DNA of 64,000 bases from Bradyrhizobium sp. 199 (GTDB taxonomy: Bacteria; Pseudomonadota; Alphaproteobacteria; Rhizobiales; Xanthobacteraceae). This document shows positions 43,815 to 51,871 of the stretch, in pieces; within the stretch, counting starts at the first letter, position 1; each line of letters opens with the position of its first letter. The stretch covers positions 310,001 to 374,000 of the forward strand of contig NZ_JADPJI010000008.1 in NCBI RefSeq assembly GCF_023073355.1, in the 5' to 3' direction. The notes below the pieces were generated by a model. It had not been told where the DNA came from, ran no database searches, and was given only the letters and a program-made list of their open reading frames with translations. Position numbers and translations under genes: made by a program.

Positions 43815-46001
43815 ATGAACAAGCATGTTTCGCCGCGGCTGAACCGCCGCGCCTTCGTCATCGGCACGGCCGCAGTCGGCGCCGGTCTCGCAATCGGCCT
43901 CGACATTCCCTTCGGCGGCCCCGCCGTGGTCCGCGCGGCCGACGGCTCGCCGGAGATCGGTGCCTGGGTCGTGGTCAGGCCCGATGACACCGTCGTGATT
44001 CGCATCGCCCGCTCCGAAATGGGCCAGGGCTCGCTGACAGGCCTCGCCCAGCTCGTTGCCGAGGAGCTTGAATGTGACTGGACCAAGGTCACGACCGAAT
44101 ATCCGACCCCCGGCCAGAGCGTCGCGCGCAAACGCGTCTGGGGTGATTTCTCGACCGGCGGCAGCCGCGGCATCCGCTCCTCGCAGGACTATGTCCGCAA
44201 GGGCGGCGCCACCGCGCGCGTGATGCTGATCCAGGCCGCCGCCGAGACGTGGAAAGTGCCGGCCTCCGAATGCACGGCGGCCAACAGCGTCATTACCCAT
44301 ACGCCGTCGGGCAAGACCACGACCTACGGCAAGGTCGCCGAGGCCGCGGCGAAGCTGACGCCGCCGGCGGACGTCAAGCTGAAGGACCCGAAGGACTGGA
44401 AGCTGATCGGCAAGGGCGTGAAGCGGCTCGACACCGTCGACAAGACCACCGGCGCCATGATCTACGGCGCCGACGTCAAGCTGCCGGGCATGCTGAACGC
44501 CGCGATCAAGGACTGCCCGGTGTTCGGCGGCAAGCTGAAGAGTTTTGACGAAGCCAAGATCGCCGGCATGAAAGGCGTCAAGAAGGTCGTCAAGGTCGGC
44601 GATACCGCAGTGGCAGTCGTTGCGGACACCTGGTGGCACGCCAAGACCGCGCTGGAGGCGCTGCCGATCGTCTGGGACGAAGGCGACAACGCCAAGGTTT
44701 CCAGCGAGTCGATCGCGAAATGGCTGGCCGAGGGCCTCGACGACAAGCAACCGGCCTATGTCGGCAACAAGAACGGTGATGCCAAGGCGGCGATTGCCAG
44801 CGCGGCCAAGAAGGTCGAGGCCGTCTACAGCTATCCCTATCAGAACCACGCCACCATGGAGCCGATGAACGCCACCGCGCTCTACACGGCGGACAAATGC
44901 GAGGTCTGGTGCGGCACGCAGAATGGCGAGGCGGCGTTTGCGGCGGCGCTGGAGGCTTCCGGCCTGCCGGCCGAGAAGTGCGACGTACACAAGATGATGC
45001 TAGGGGGCGGCTTCGGCCGGCGCGGCCAGACCGACTATGTCCGTCAGGCGGTCCTGATCGCCAAAGAGATGCCGGGCACGCCGATCAAGCTGTTGTGGTC
45101 GCGCGAAGAGGACATGGCGCATGGCAGATATCACCCCATCACCCAGTGCAAGATGACCGGCGCATTCGACGCCAACAACAATCTGGTCGCGCTGCACTAC
45201 CGCCTGTCCGGGCAATCGATTCTGTTCTCGCTCCGCCCCGAAGCGCTGCAGAACGGCATGGACCCGGCCGCATTCCAGGGCGTCGCCCAATCCGGCGAGG
45301 CGGCGTTCGGCTATTCGGTGCCGAACCTGTTGGTGGAGCATGCGATGCGCAACCCGCACGTTCCGCCCGGCTTCTGGCGCGGTGTCAACGTCAATCACAA
45401 CGCCATCTACATGGAATGCTTCATGGACGAGCTGGCCCAGGCCGCAGGCCAGGACCCGCTCGAATTCCGCCGCAAGCTGATGGGCAATCATCCCAAGCAT
45501 CTGGCGGTGCTCAATGCGGTCGCCGAGAAGATCGGCTGGGACAAGCCGGCGCCGCAGGGCGTTTATCGCGGCATCGCCCAGGTCATGGGTTACGGCAGCT
45601 ATGTCGCTGGCGCGGCCGAAATCTCGGTGACTGACGGCAGCAAGATCAAGGTGCATCGTATCGTCGCCTCCACTGACCCCGGCTACGTCGTCAATCCGGC
45701 GCAGGTCGAGCGGCAGATCGCGGGCTCCTTCGTCTATGGCCTGTCGGCTCTGTTCTATGGCGGCTGCACCGTCAAGGACGGCAAGATCGAGCAAACCAAC
45801 TTCGACACCTACAATTCGATGCGCATCAACGAGATGCCGCGTGTGGAATCGGTGATGGTGCCGAGCGGCGGCTTCTGGGGCGGTGTCGGCGAGCCGACCA
45901 TCGGCGTTGCGGCGCCGGCCGTGCTCAATGCGTACTTCGCGGCGACGGGCAAGCGCATCCGTTCGGTGCCTCTGCGCGACCAGAACATCACCTTTGCCTA
46001 A
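43815..46001 (+). CDS. Molybdopterin-binding subunit of a xanthine-oxidase-family hydroxylase
   Basis: 728 residues. LNRRAFVIGTAAVGAGLAIG is a twin-arginine signal, so the complex is probably exported folded with its cofactor. MIYGADVKLPGMLNA, the MLGGGFGRRGQTDYV motif and the catalytic glutamate region GGVGEPTIGVAAPAV mark the large subunit of isoquinoline 1-oxidoreductase/aldehyde oxidoreductase type. Sibling of the small Fe-S subunit directly upstream. The substrate is likely an N-heterocycle or aldehyde, but not readable here. A very strong intrinsic terminator follows seven bases after the stop. Confidence 0.9.
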   Translation: MNKHVSPRLNRRAFVIGTAAVGAGLAIGLDIPFGGPAVVRAADGSPEIGAWVVVRPDDTVVIRIARSEMGQGSLTGLAQLVAEELECDWTKVTTEYPTPGQSVARKRVWGDFSTGGSRGIRSSQDYVRKGGATARVMLIQAAAETWKVPASECTAANSVITHTPSGKTTTYGKVAEAAAKLTPPADVKLKDPKDWKLIGKGVKRLDTVDKTTGAMIYGADVKLPGMLNAAIKDCPVFGGKLKSFDEAKIAGMKGVKKVVKVGDTAVAVVADTWWHAKTALEALPIVWDEGDNAKVSSESIAKWLAEGLDDKQPAYVGNKNGDAKAAIASAAKKVEAVYSYPYQNHATMEPMNATALYTADKCEVWCGTQNGEAAFAAALEASGLPAEKCDVHKMMLGGGFGRRGQTDYVRQAVLIAKEMPGTPIKLLWSREEDMAHGRYHPITQCKMTGAFDANNNLVALHYRLSGQSILFSLRPEALQNGMDPAAFQGVAQSGEAAFGYSVPNLLVEHAMRNPHVPPGFWRGVNVNHNAIYMECFMDELAQAAGQDPLEFRRKLMGNHPKHLAVLNAVAEKIGWDKPAPQGVYRGIAQVMGYGSYVAGAAEISVTDGSKIKVHRIVASTDPGYVVNPAQVERQIAGSFVYGLSALFYGGCTVKDGKIEQTNFDTYNSMRINEMPRVESVMVPSGGFWGGVGEPTIGVAAPAVLNAYFAATGKRIRSVPLRDQNITFA

Positions 46002-46007
46002 GAGAGC

Positions 46008-46042
46008 GCTGCGGCTGCCACAATGGCAGCCGCAGCATTTTT
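46008..46042 (+). terminator. Strong intrinsic terminator of the molybdenum hydroxylase operon
   Basis: Left arm 46008-46020 (GCTGCGGCTGCCA), a 3-base loop CAA, and right arm 46024-46036 form a perfect 13-bp stem followed by ATTTTT (46037-46042). It ends 14 bases before the soxF start and overlaps an in-frame ATG at 46023, which argues for the later start. Confidence 0.92.
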
Positions 46043-46055
46043 CCGGACAAGACTC

Positions 46056-47327
46056 ATGAATGTGCCGGTGACACGGCGGAATGCCGTCCTCGGCATCACC
46101 GTCGCGGCCACATCGCTCATCGCACCTTCGATCCTGCGCGCGCAATCCGCAGGCCGCATCGTCGTGGTCGGCGGCGGCTTTGGCGGCGCCGCCTGTGCGA
46201 GGGCGCTCAAACGCGCCGACCCGAGATTGCAGGTCACGTTGATCGAGCCGAACAAGACCTTCGTCTCCTGCCCGCTCAGCAATGCGGTGATCGCTGGCCT
46301 GCGCAAGATGGAGGCGCAGCAGTTCGGCTATGACATGCTCGCCGCCGAAGGCATTGCCGTGGTCGCTCAGGCTGCAACGGCCATCGACACGCAAAAGCGC
46401 AGCGTGACCGCGGCCGATGGCACGGCGTTTGGCTATGACCGCCTCGTGCTCTCGCCCGGCATCGACTTCCATCTCGAAGCCCTGCCCGGCTATGACGCCG
46501 CTGCATCGGAGAAGATGCCGCACGCCTGGAAGGCCGGCGCCCAGACGCTTTTGCTGCGCAAGCAATTGGAGGCGATGGCGGACGGCGGCACGGTCGCCAT
46601 TGCAATCCCGGCCAATCCCTCGCGCTGCCCGCCTGCGCCTTATGAGCGCGCCAGCCTGATCGCGCATTATTTGAAGACGCACAAACCACGCTCGAAAGTT
46701 CTGATCCTCGATGCCAAGGATAATTTCTCCCAGCAACGGCTGTTCGAGACGGCCTGGAAGGAGCTCTATGGCGACATGATCGAACGCGTCGCGCTGTCGC
46801 AAGGCGGCCGCGTGACTTCGGTTGATCCGGCGACCATGACCATCGTGACCGAGTTCGGCAACTACACGCCCGACGTCGCCAATGTCATCCCGCCGCAGCG
46901 TGCGGGACGCATCGCCGAAATTGCGGGGGCTATGGACGCCACCGGCTGGTGCCCGATCGATCCCGTGTCCTTCGAGTCGAAGCTCGCCCCGAACATTCAC
47001 GTCATCGGCGATGCCTGCCTTGGCGGCGGCATTCCGAAATCGGCATCCGCTGCAAGCTCGCAAGGCAAAGCCTGCGCCAGCGCAATCGTCGATCTCCTCG
47101 CCGCCCGCGCGCCGGAGGCCCCGCGGCTCGCGGGTGTCTGTTACAACACCGTCGCCCCCGGTTACGGTTTTTCGCTCGCCGGCAATTACCAGCCGAAGGG
47201 CGACATCTTCGCCGAGGTCGAGGGCGGCACGACCAGCCCGGTCGACGCGCCGCGCGATCTGCGGGCGCGCGAGGCCGCGGAGACGGAACGCTGGTTTGAA
47301 ACCATCACGGCAGACACCTTTGGCTAG
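46056..47327 (+). CDS. soxF: Flavocytochrome c sulfide dehydrogenase flavoprotein (SoxF/FccB)
   Basis: 423 residues from ATG 46056. The TRRNAVLGITVAATSLI N-terminus is a twin-arginine signal for export. The FAD site RIVVVGGGFGGAACARALKR follows. The cysteines of the redox disulfide lie in FVSCPLSN and in NPSRCPPAPYER, and the C-terminal FCSD domain reads GVCYNTVAPGYGFSLAGNY. It should oxidise sulfide to sulfur, passing electrons to a cytochrome c. The next gene encodes SoxX and the cluster continues through soxA. The usual monohaem or dihaem cytochrome partner SoxE/FccA is not in this window. Confidence 0.88.
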   Translation: MNVPVTRRNAVLGITVAATSLIAPSILRAQSAGRIVVVGGGFGGAACARALKRADPRLQVTLIEPNKTFVSCPLSNAVIAGLRKMEAQQFGYDMLAAEGIAVVAQAATAIDTQKRSVTAADGTAFGYDRLVLSPGIDFHLEALPGYDAAASEKMPHAWKAGAQTLLLRKQLEAMADGGTVAIAIPANPSRCPPAPYERASLIAHYLKTHKPRSKVLILDAKDNFSQQRLFETAWKELYGDMIERVALSQGGRVTSVDPATMTIVTEFGNYTPDVANVIPPQRAGRIAEIAGAMDATGWCPIDPVSFESKLAPNIHVIGDACLGGGIPKSASAASSQGKACASAIVDLLAARAPEAPRLAGVCYNTVAPGYGFSLAGNYQPKGDIFAEVEGGTTSPVDAPRDLRAREAAETERWFETITADTFG

Positions 47328-47365
47328 AGCATGATGAGACCAAGCTGTCGCCACCAACCCGGTGC

Positions 47366-47487
47366 GCCCCCTCCCCCGCGTGCGGGGGAGGGCTGGGGAG
47401 AGGGTGCATCCGCAATCGAGAACCCCCAAGGGGAAAGAGCCCTCACCCGGCGCTGCGCGCCGACCTCTCCCGCTTGCGGGAGAGGTA
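47366..47487. repeat. Interspersed palindrome inside the sox cluster
   Basis: CCCCTCCCCCGCGTGCGGGGGAGGG...GGGGAGAGGG is answered by CCCTCACCCGGCG...CCTCTCCCGCTTGCGGGAGAGG. It is related in style to the element at 34262-34411. It separates soxF from soxX and ends just before the soxX ribosome-binding site. Confidence 0.8.
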
Positions 47488-47506
47488 AGAGGAGTTCGTG
47501 GCGATG
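47487..47506 (+). promoter_or_regulatory. Strong ribosome-binding site and out-of-frame start before soxX
   Basis: AAGAGGAG precedes GTG 47498 and ATG 47504 with good spacing, but both open a 26- to 28-codon frame that stops at about 47584, out of phase with the SoxX haem frame. Deleting one base at about 47522-47526 would fuse MSFVSHT to SVIAALISG and produce a normal signal peptide. This site decides what the soxX start really is. Confidence 0.65.
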
Positions 47507-47528
47507 TCTTTCGTCTCACACACGATCG

Positions 47529-47963
47529 GTGATCGCCGCGCTGATCAGCGGCAGCCTCGCGGTAGTTTCCGTGGCGAAGGCCGATGAACTCCTGCCCTAC
47601 AACATCTCGGGCGACGGCATTGCGGAATCACTCACGGGATCGCCCGGCGACGCCGCGCGTGGCCGCGCGCTGGTGCTCGCGCGCACGACGACCTGCATCC
47701 TCTGCCATTCCGGGCCGTTTCCGGAGACCCGGTTCCAGGGCGACCTCGCGCCCGACCTCACCGGCGCCGGGAACCGCTGGACGGCGAGCCAGTTGCGGCT
47801 TCGACTGGTCGATGCGTCACGTTTCAACGCACAGACCATCATGCCGGCCTATTATCGCAGCGACGGCCTCGTGCGCGTCGGACGCAACTTCGCCGACAAG
47901 CCGATATTGTCGGCTGCGGAGATCGAGGACATCGTGGCTTTTCTTGCAACGCTTCGCGACTAG
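47529..47963 (+). CDS. soxX: SoxX, monohaem cytochrome c of thiosulfate oxidation
   Basis: 144 residues from GTG 47529, the only in-frame start near the signal peptide. The haem motif is CILCHSGP, preceded by RGRALVLARTTT, and a distal methionine in IMPAYYRSDG fits SoxX. The N-terminus IAALISGSLAVVSVAKADEL is a Sec signal but lacks the usual basic residues. A good Shine-Dalgarno lies in front of an out-of-frame ATG at 47504, so the gene may carry a frameshift at its very start. SoxX pairs with SoxA as SoxXA, which loads sulfur onto SoxYZ in the periplasm. Confidence 0.82.
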   Translation: MIAALISGSLAVVSVAKADELLPYNISGDGIAESLTGSPGDAARGRALVLARTTTCILCHSGPFPETRFQGDLAPDLTGAGNRWTASQLRLRLVDASRFNAQTIMPAYYRSDGLVRVGRNFADKPILSAAEIEDIVAFLATLRD

Positions 47964-47971
47964 GACTGTTC

Positions 47972-48439
47972 ATGCCGCCCACGCGACGACAATTCCTGAG
48001 CCTTGCCGGAGGCGTCACCGCCGCCGGGGCGATACCGATCGTCACCCTGCATCCACTTCAGGCGACGCCCGCGACGCTTAATTCCGCGATCCGCAACGTC
48101 GTCGGCGAAGCACAAATTCGCAACGGCAGGGTGAAGCTCGACATTCCGCCACTGGTCGAGAACGGCAACACGGTGCCGATGACCGTGAGCGTCGCAAGCG
48201 CGATGACGGCTGATGACCACGTCAAGAGCATCCACGTCTTCAACGAGAAGAACCCGCAGCCGAACATCGCCAATTTCTATCTCGGCCCCTCCTCCGGCCG
48301 CCCGCAGGTCTCGACCCGGATTCGGCTCGCCGACACCCAGAAAGTGGTCGCGATCGCCCGCCTCTCCGACGACACCTTCTGGCAGATTGCCGCAGACGTG
48401 GTCGTGACGCTGGCCGCCTGTACCGAGGAGATGAACTGA
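47972..48439 (+). CDS. soxY: SoxY-family sulfur carrier with altered C-terminus
   Basis: 155 residues. Tat signal TRRQFLSLAGGVTAAGAIP; the SoxY domain follows with VVGEAQIRNGRVKLDIPPLV and SIHVFNEKNPQPNIANFYLG. Canonical SoxY ends in VTIGGCGG, whose cysteine carries the sulfur intermediate. Here the end is VVVTLAACTEEMN: the cysteine remains in the expected place but the flexible glycines are gone and five residues follow. The substrate arm may be altered or the partner proteins differ. It overlaps soxZ by one base. Confidence 0.85.
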   Translation: MPPTRRQFLSLAGGVTAAGAIPIVTLHPLQATPATLNSAIRNVVGEAQIRNGRVKLDIPPLVENGNTVPMTVSVASAMTADDHVKSIHVFNEKNPQPNIANFYLGPSSGRPQVSTRIRLADTQKVVAIARLSDDTFWQIAADVVVTLAACTEEMN

Positions 48440-48756
48440 TGCCCGCGCTGATCAACGTTCCGGCAAAGGCCAAACGCGGCGGCGTCATCGAGATCCGCAC
48501 GCTGACCTCGCACATCATGGAAACCGGCTTCCGCCATACCGTGGACGGCAAGCTGGTGCCGCGCGACATCATCACAAGCTTCACCTGCCGCTACAACGGC
48601 GACGAGATCTTTCGCGCCGATCTGTTTCCGGCGATCGCGGCCAATCCTTATTTGTCATTCTTCACGGTCGCTAAGGAGAGCGGCAAGTTCGAATTCGAAT
48701 GGATCGGCGACAACGGCTATTCGTCCACCGCGTCGGCATCGATCATTGTCGAATGA
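48439..48756 (+). CDS. soxZ: SoxZ, partner of the SoxY sulfur carrier
   Basis: 105 residues, no signal peptide, as expected since SoxZ is exported together with SoxY. The opening INVPAKAKRGGVIEIRTLTS and HIMETGFRHTVDGKLVPRDI, then FTCRYNGDEIFRADLFPAIA, are the SoxZ pattern. ATG at 48439 overlaps the soxY stop by one base, so SoxY and SoxZ are translated together and should form the SoxYZ complex. The TGA in turn overlaps the soxA start. No unusual residues noted. Confidence 0.9.
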   Translation: MPALINVPAKAKRGGVIEIRTLTSHIMETGFRHTVDGKLVPRDIITSFTCRYNGDEIFRADLFPAIAANPYLSFFTVAKESGKFEFEWIGDNGYSSTASASIIVE

Positions 48757-49532
48757 GGGTTTGGCGCGCGATAGCAGCGGCGGCATTGCTCGCCGCGGCC
48801 CCTGCCCTGCTTGCCGGTGAAATCCCGATCGATGCGCGCCGGTCCGGCTATTCGTTCATGGGGCCCGACACGCGCGCGATGCAGGACGACGACACTTCAA
48901 ATCCGGGCATGCTGTTCGTGCTCGAGGGCGAGGCGCTGTGGGGAAAGAAGACCGGCAATGCCGAGAAGTCCTGCGCGGATTGCCATGGCGATGCGCGCAG
49001 CAGCATGAAGGGCGTCGCGGCGCGCTATCCCGCCATCGACAAGGCGCTGGCGCGCCCGGTCACGCTCGACCAGCGCATTAATCGGTGCCGCACCAATCAT
49101 CAACAAGCTACGCCTCTGCTTTACGAGAGCCGCGATCTCCTGGCGCTGTCCGCCTTCGTCGCCCATCAATCGCGCGGCGTCGCGATCAGCGCCGGCGACG
49201 ATCCGCAGGCAAAGCCCTTCGTGGAGCAAGGCCGCGAGCTCTTCATGCAGCGCGAGGGCCAGCTCAATCTCGCCTGCACCAATTGTCACGACGACAATTT
49301 CGACAGGCGCCTCGCGGGCGCGCCGGTCACGCAAGGACAGCCGACTGGCTATCCGCTCTACCGGCTGGAATGGCAAACGCTGGGATCGCTGGAACGGCGG
49401 CTGCGCAGCTGCATGAGCGGAGTCCGCGCCCAGGCCTACGATTACGGCTCGCCCGAGCTGGTCGCACTCGAGCTCTATCTGATGTCGCGGGCGCGCGGCC
49501 TGCCGATGGAGACGCCGGCGGTGCGGCCCTGA
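48753..49532 (+). CDS. soxA: SoxA, dihaem cytochrome c
   Basis: 259 residues from ATG 48753, which overlaps the SoxZ stop. Signal peptide RVWRAIAAAALLAAAPALLA. Two haem motifs, CADCH near 72 and CTNCH near 175, make it a dihaem SoxA, and the catalytic cysteine is in RLRSCMSGVRAQAY near 222. With SoxX it would form the heterodimer that conjugates thiosulfate to SoxY. It is the last gene of the cluster; soxB and soxCD do not follow within the window. A sugar ABC operon begins 79 bases later on the same strand. Confidence 0.92.
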   Translation: MRVWRAIAAAALLAAAPALLAGEIPIDARRSGYSFMGPDTRAMQDDDTSNPGMLFVLEGEALWGKKTGNAEKSCADCHGDARSSMKGVAARYPAIDKALARPVTLDQRINRCRTNHQQATPLLYESRDLLALSAFVAHQSRGVAISAGDDPQAKPFVEQGRELFMQREGQLNLACTNCHDDNFDRRLAGAPVTQGQPTGYPLYRLEWQTLGSLERRLRSCMSGVRAQAYDYGSPELVALELYLMSRARGLPMETPAVRP

Positions 49533-49610
49533 TCGTCGATTAGGGCTAGGCAGGCGTGGAACGGCCGCTAGTATCCCTCCCAAAGAAACTGAATCAGAGG
49601 GAGGACTCAA

Positions 49611-50936
49611 TTGGCCAACCACACCATCTCGCGCCGCACGCTGCTAGCGGGTACCGCCGCGGCCGGCGCATTCGGCCTGACCGGTTTTCCGGCGCGCGCC
49701 GAGGTCAACTGGAAGAAATACGCCGGGACCAAGCTGGAGGTGATCCTCGCCAAGGGCCCGCGCGGCGACAACCTGCAAAAGAACATCAAGGAGTTCACCG
49801 AGCTCACCGGCATCCAGGTCGAATCCGAGCAGATCCCCGAACAGCAGCAGCGCCAGAAGGTCGTGATCGAGCTCACCTCGGGCCGGCCGAGCTTCGACGT
49901 CGTCCATCTCAGCTATCACGTGCAGAAGCGGCAGTTCGAGAAAGCCGGTTGGCTCGCCGACATGACGCCCTTCATGAAGGATCCGGCGCTGACTGCGCCC
50001 GATCTCGTCGAGAGCGATTTCTCGGCCGCAGGTCTGCAATACGCAAAGAACGACAAGGGCCAGATGCTGTCGCTGCCCTGGTCGGTCGATTATTTCATCC
50101 TCTACTACAACAAGGAGCTGTTCCAGAAGAAGGGCGTCGCTATCCCCAAGACGCTGGACGAGATGGTCGCGGCCGCCGAAAAGCTCACTGACGCCAAGGA
50201 CGGCACCTACGGCTTCGTCGGGCGGGGCTTACGCAATGCCAACATGACGTTGTGGACCAACTTCTTCCTCAACTATGGCGGCGAATTCCTGGACGCCAAG
50301 GGCAACATCCTGACCGATGGTCCGGAAGCGGTCGCGGCGACCAAGCTCTATCAGACGCTGCTGACGAAGGTCGCCCCGCCCGGCGTCGCCGGCTTCAACT
50401 GGATGGAGTCGATGGCCTCGTTCACGCAAGGCAGATCCGCGATGTGGATCGACGGCGTCGGCTGGGCGCCGCCGCTGGAGGATCCCGCCGCCTCGCGCGT
50501 CGTCGGCAAGGTCGGCTACACCGTGGTCCCTGCTGGACCGAAGGGCCAATATTCGGCCACCTATGGCGACGGCATCGGCATTGCCGCCGGAAGCAAGAAC
50601 AAGGAAGCCGCCTATCTGCTGTGTCAATGGGCGGTCTCGAAGCAGCAGGGCGCGCGGCTGTTGCAGTCCGGCGGCGGCGTACCGTTCCGCAACTCGATCC
50701 TGAACGATGCGGAGGTCCAGAGCGGCGTGAAGATGCCCAAGGAATGGCTGCAATCGGTGATCGATTCCGCCAAGATCAGCAAGCTGGGCCTTCCCGTCGT
50801 CATCCCAGTCGCCGAATTCCGTGATCTCGTCGGCGCCGCGCTGACCTCGACACTGTCAGGCGCCGATCCCGCGACCGAGCTGAAGAAGGCGCACGAACAG
50901 TACCGGCCGATCCTGGAGCGCAGCGAAAAGGCGTGA
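49611..50936 (+). CDS. Sugar-type ABC transporter substrate-binding protein
   Basis: 441 residues from TTG 49611, with GAGGGAGGACTCAA upstream. ISRRTLLAGTAAAGAFGLTG is a twin-arginine signal. The family-1 binding-protein pattern follows: LEVILAKGPRGDNLQKNIKE, LPWSVDYFILYYNKELFQKK, and FTQGRSAMWIDGVGW. The GTG of the first permease gene overlaps its end by four bases. It should bind a sugar or polyol in the periplasm. Length fits. No specific ligand can be assigned, and no catabolic genes flank it. Confidence 0.9.
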   Translation: MANHTISRRTLLAGTAAAGAFGLTGFPARAEVNWKKYAGTKLEVILAKGPRGDNLQKNIKEFTELTGIQVESEQIPEQQQRQKVVIELTSGRPSFDVVHLSYHVQKRQFEKAGWLADMTPFMKDPALTAPDLVESDFSAAGLQYAKNDKGQMLSLPWSVDYFILYYNKELFQKKGVAIPKTLDEMVAAAEKLTDAKDGTYGFVGRGLRNANMTLWTNFFLNYGGEFLDAKGNILTDGPEAVAATKLYQTLLTKVAPPGVAGFNWMESMASFTQGRSAMWIDGVGWAPPLEDPAASRVVGKVGYTVVPAGPKGQYSATYGDGIGIAAGSKNKEAAYLLCQWAVSKQQGARLLQSGGGVPFRNSILNDAEVQSGVKMPKEWLQSVIDSAKISKLGLPVVIPVAEFRDLVGAALTSTLSGADPATELKKAHEQYRPILERSEKA

Positions 50937-51871
50937 GTGCGTTGACACAATCGACTCCGGGTGCGGCACAGTCTGATGCCGCGCCGGAGATAGAGTTGCG
51001 GCCGCCGTCCTACTGGCCGTTCGTGGTGCCGGCGCTGGTCGTCGTGCTCGCGATCATCATCTTCCCGTGGGTCTTCACGATCTGGATGAGCCTGAACGAG
51101 TGGAAGGTTGGCTCGTCGACCACCTTCGTCGGGTTCTCCAACTATCTGCGGCTGACGAAGGATCCGCGCTTCATTGAGGCCATCGGACATACACTGGTCT
51201 ACACCGCACTGTCCGTGCTGCTGCCGCTGGTGCTGGGCACCTTTGCGGCCGTGGTGTTTCACCAGAAATTCCCCGGCCGCGGCTTCCTGCGCGGCGTCTT
51301 CATCATGCCGATGATGGCGACGCCGGTGGCGATCGCGCTGGTCTGGACCATGATGTTCCACCCGCAGCTCGGCGTGCTGAACTATTTGCTGTCACTGGTC
51401 GGGATCCCCGCGCAGCTCTGGGTATTTCATCCCGCGACCGTCATTCCTTCGCTGGTGCTGGTCGAGACCTGGCAATGGACTCCGCTGGTTATGCTGATCG
51501 TGCTTGGCGGCCTCGCCGCCATCCCGAGCGAGCCCTATGAAAGTGCACAGATCGATGGCGCCAGTATCTGGCAGGTGTTCCGCTTCATCACGCTGCCGCT
51601 GATCATGCCGTTCCTGTTCATCGCCGGCATGATCCGCATGATCGACGCCGTGAAGAGTTTCGACATCATCTTCGCGATCACTCAGGGCGGCCCAGGCTCG
51701 GCGTCGGAGACGATCAACATCTATCTCTACAGCGTCGCCTTCTCCTATTACGACCTCGGCTACGGCTCGGCGATCGCGGTCGTGTTCTTCCTGCTGATCG
51801 TCCTGCTTGCGGCGGTGATGCTCTATGCGCGCCAGCGCATGCTATGGACCGAGATCGCGAGCGGAACATGA
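50933..51871 (+). CDS. Sugar ABC transporter permease (MalF type)
   Basis: 312 residues from GTG 50933, overlapping the binding-protein gene. Six hydrophobic helices. The EAA loop that contacts the ATPase reads YESAQIDGASIWQVFRFITL, ending in PLIMPF. It pairs with the permease encoded immediately downstream (ATGA overlap). Together they form the inner-membrane channel of a carbohydrate importer. Confidence 0.92.
   Translation: MSALTQSTPGAAQSDAAPEIELRPPSYWPFVVPALVVVLAIIIFPWVFTIWMSLNEWKVGSSTTFVGFSNYLRLTKDPRFIEAIGHTLVYTALSVLLPLVLGTFAAVVFHQKFPGRGFLRGVFIMPMMATPVAIALVWTMMFHPQLGVLNYLLSLVGIPAQLWVFHPATVIPSLVLVETWQWTPLVMLIVLGGLAAIPSEPYESAQIDGASIWQVFRFITLPLIMPFLFIAGMIRMIDAVKSFDIIFAITQGGPGSASETINIYLYSVAFSYYDLGYGSAIAVVFFLLIVLLAAVMLYARQRMLWTEIASGT

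Noticed and set aside
46023..46055. Earlier ATG of soxF at 46023
   Set aside because: It lies in the loop/stem of the intrinsic terminator at 46008-46042; the Tat signal begins at 46056.
45000..47519. An 839-codon minus-strand frame through the molybdenum hydroxylase and soxF
   Set aside because: Antisense to both genes and composed of Arg/His/Asp-rich sequence without domains.
47331..47528. N-terminal extension of soxX back to ATG 47331
   Set aside because: The extra 66 codons run through a palindromic repeat, giving a Pro/Arg/Cys-rich sequence that would displace the signal peptide.
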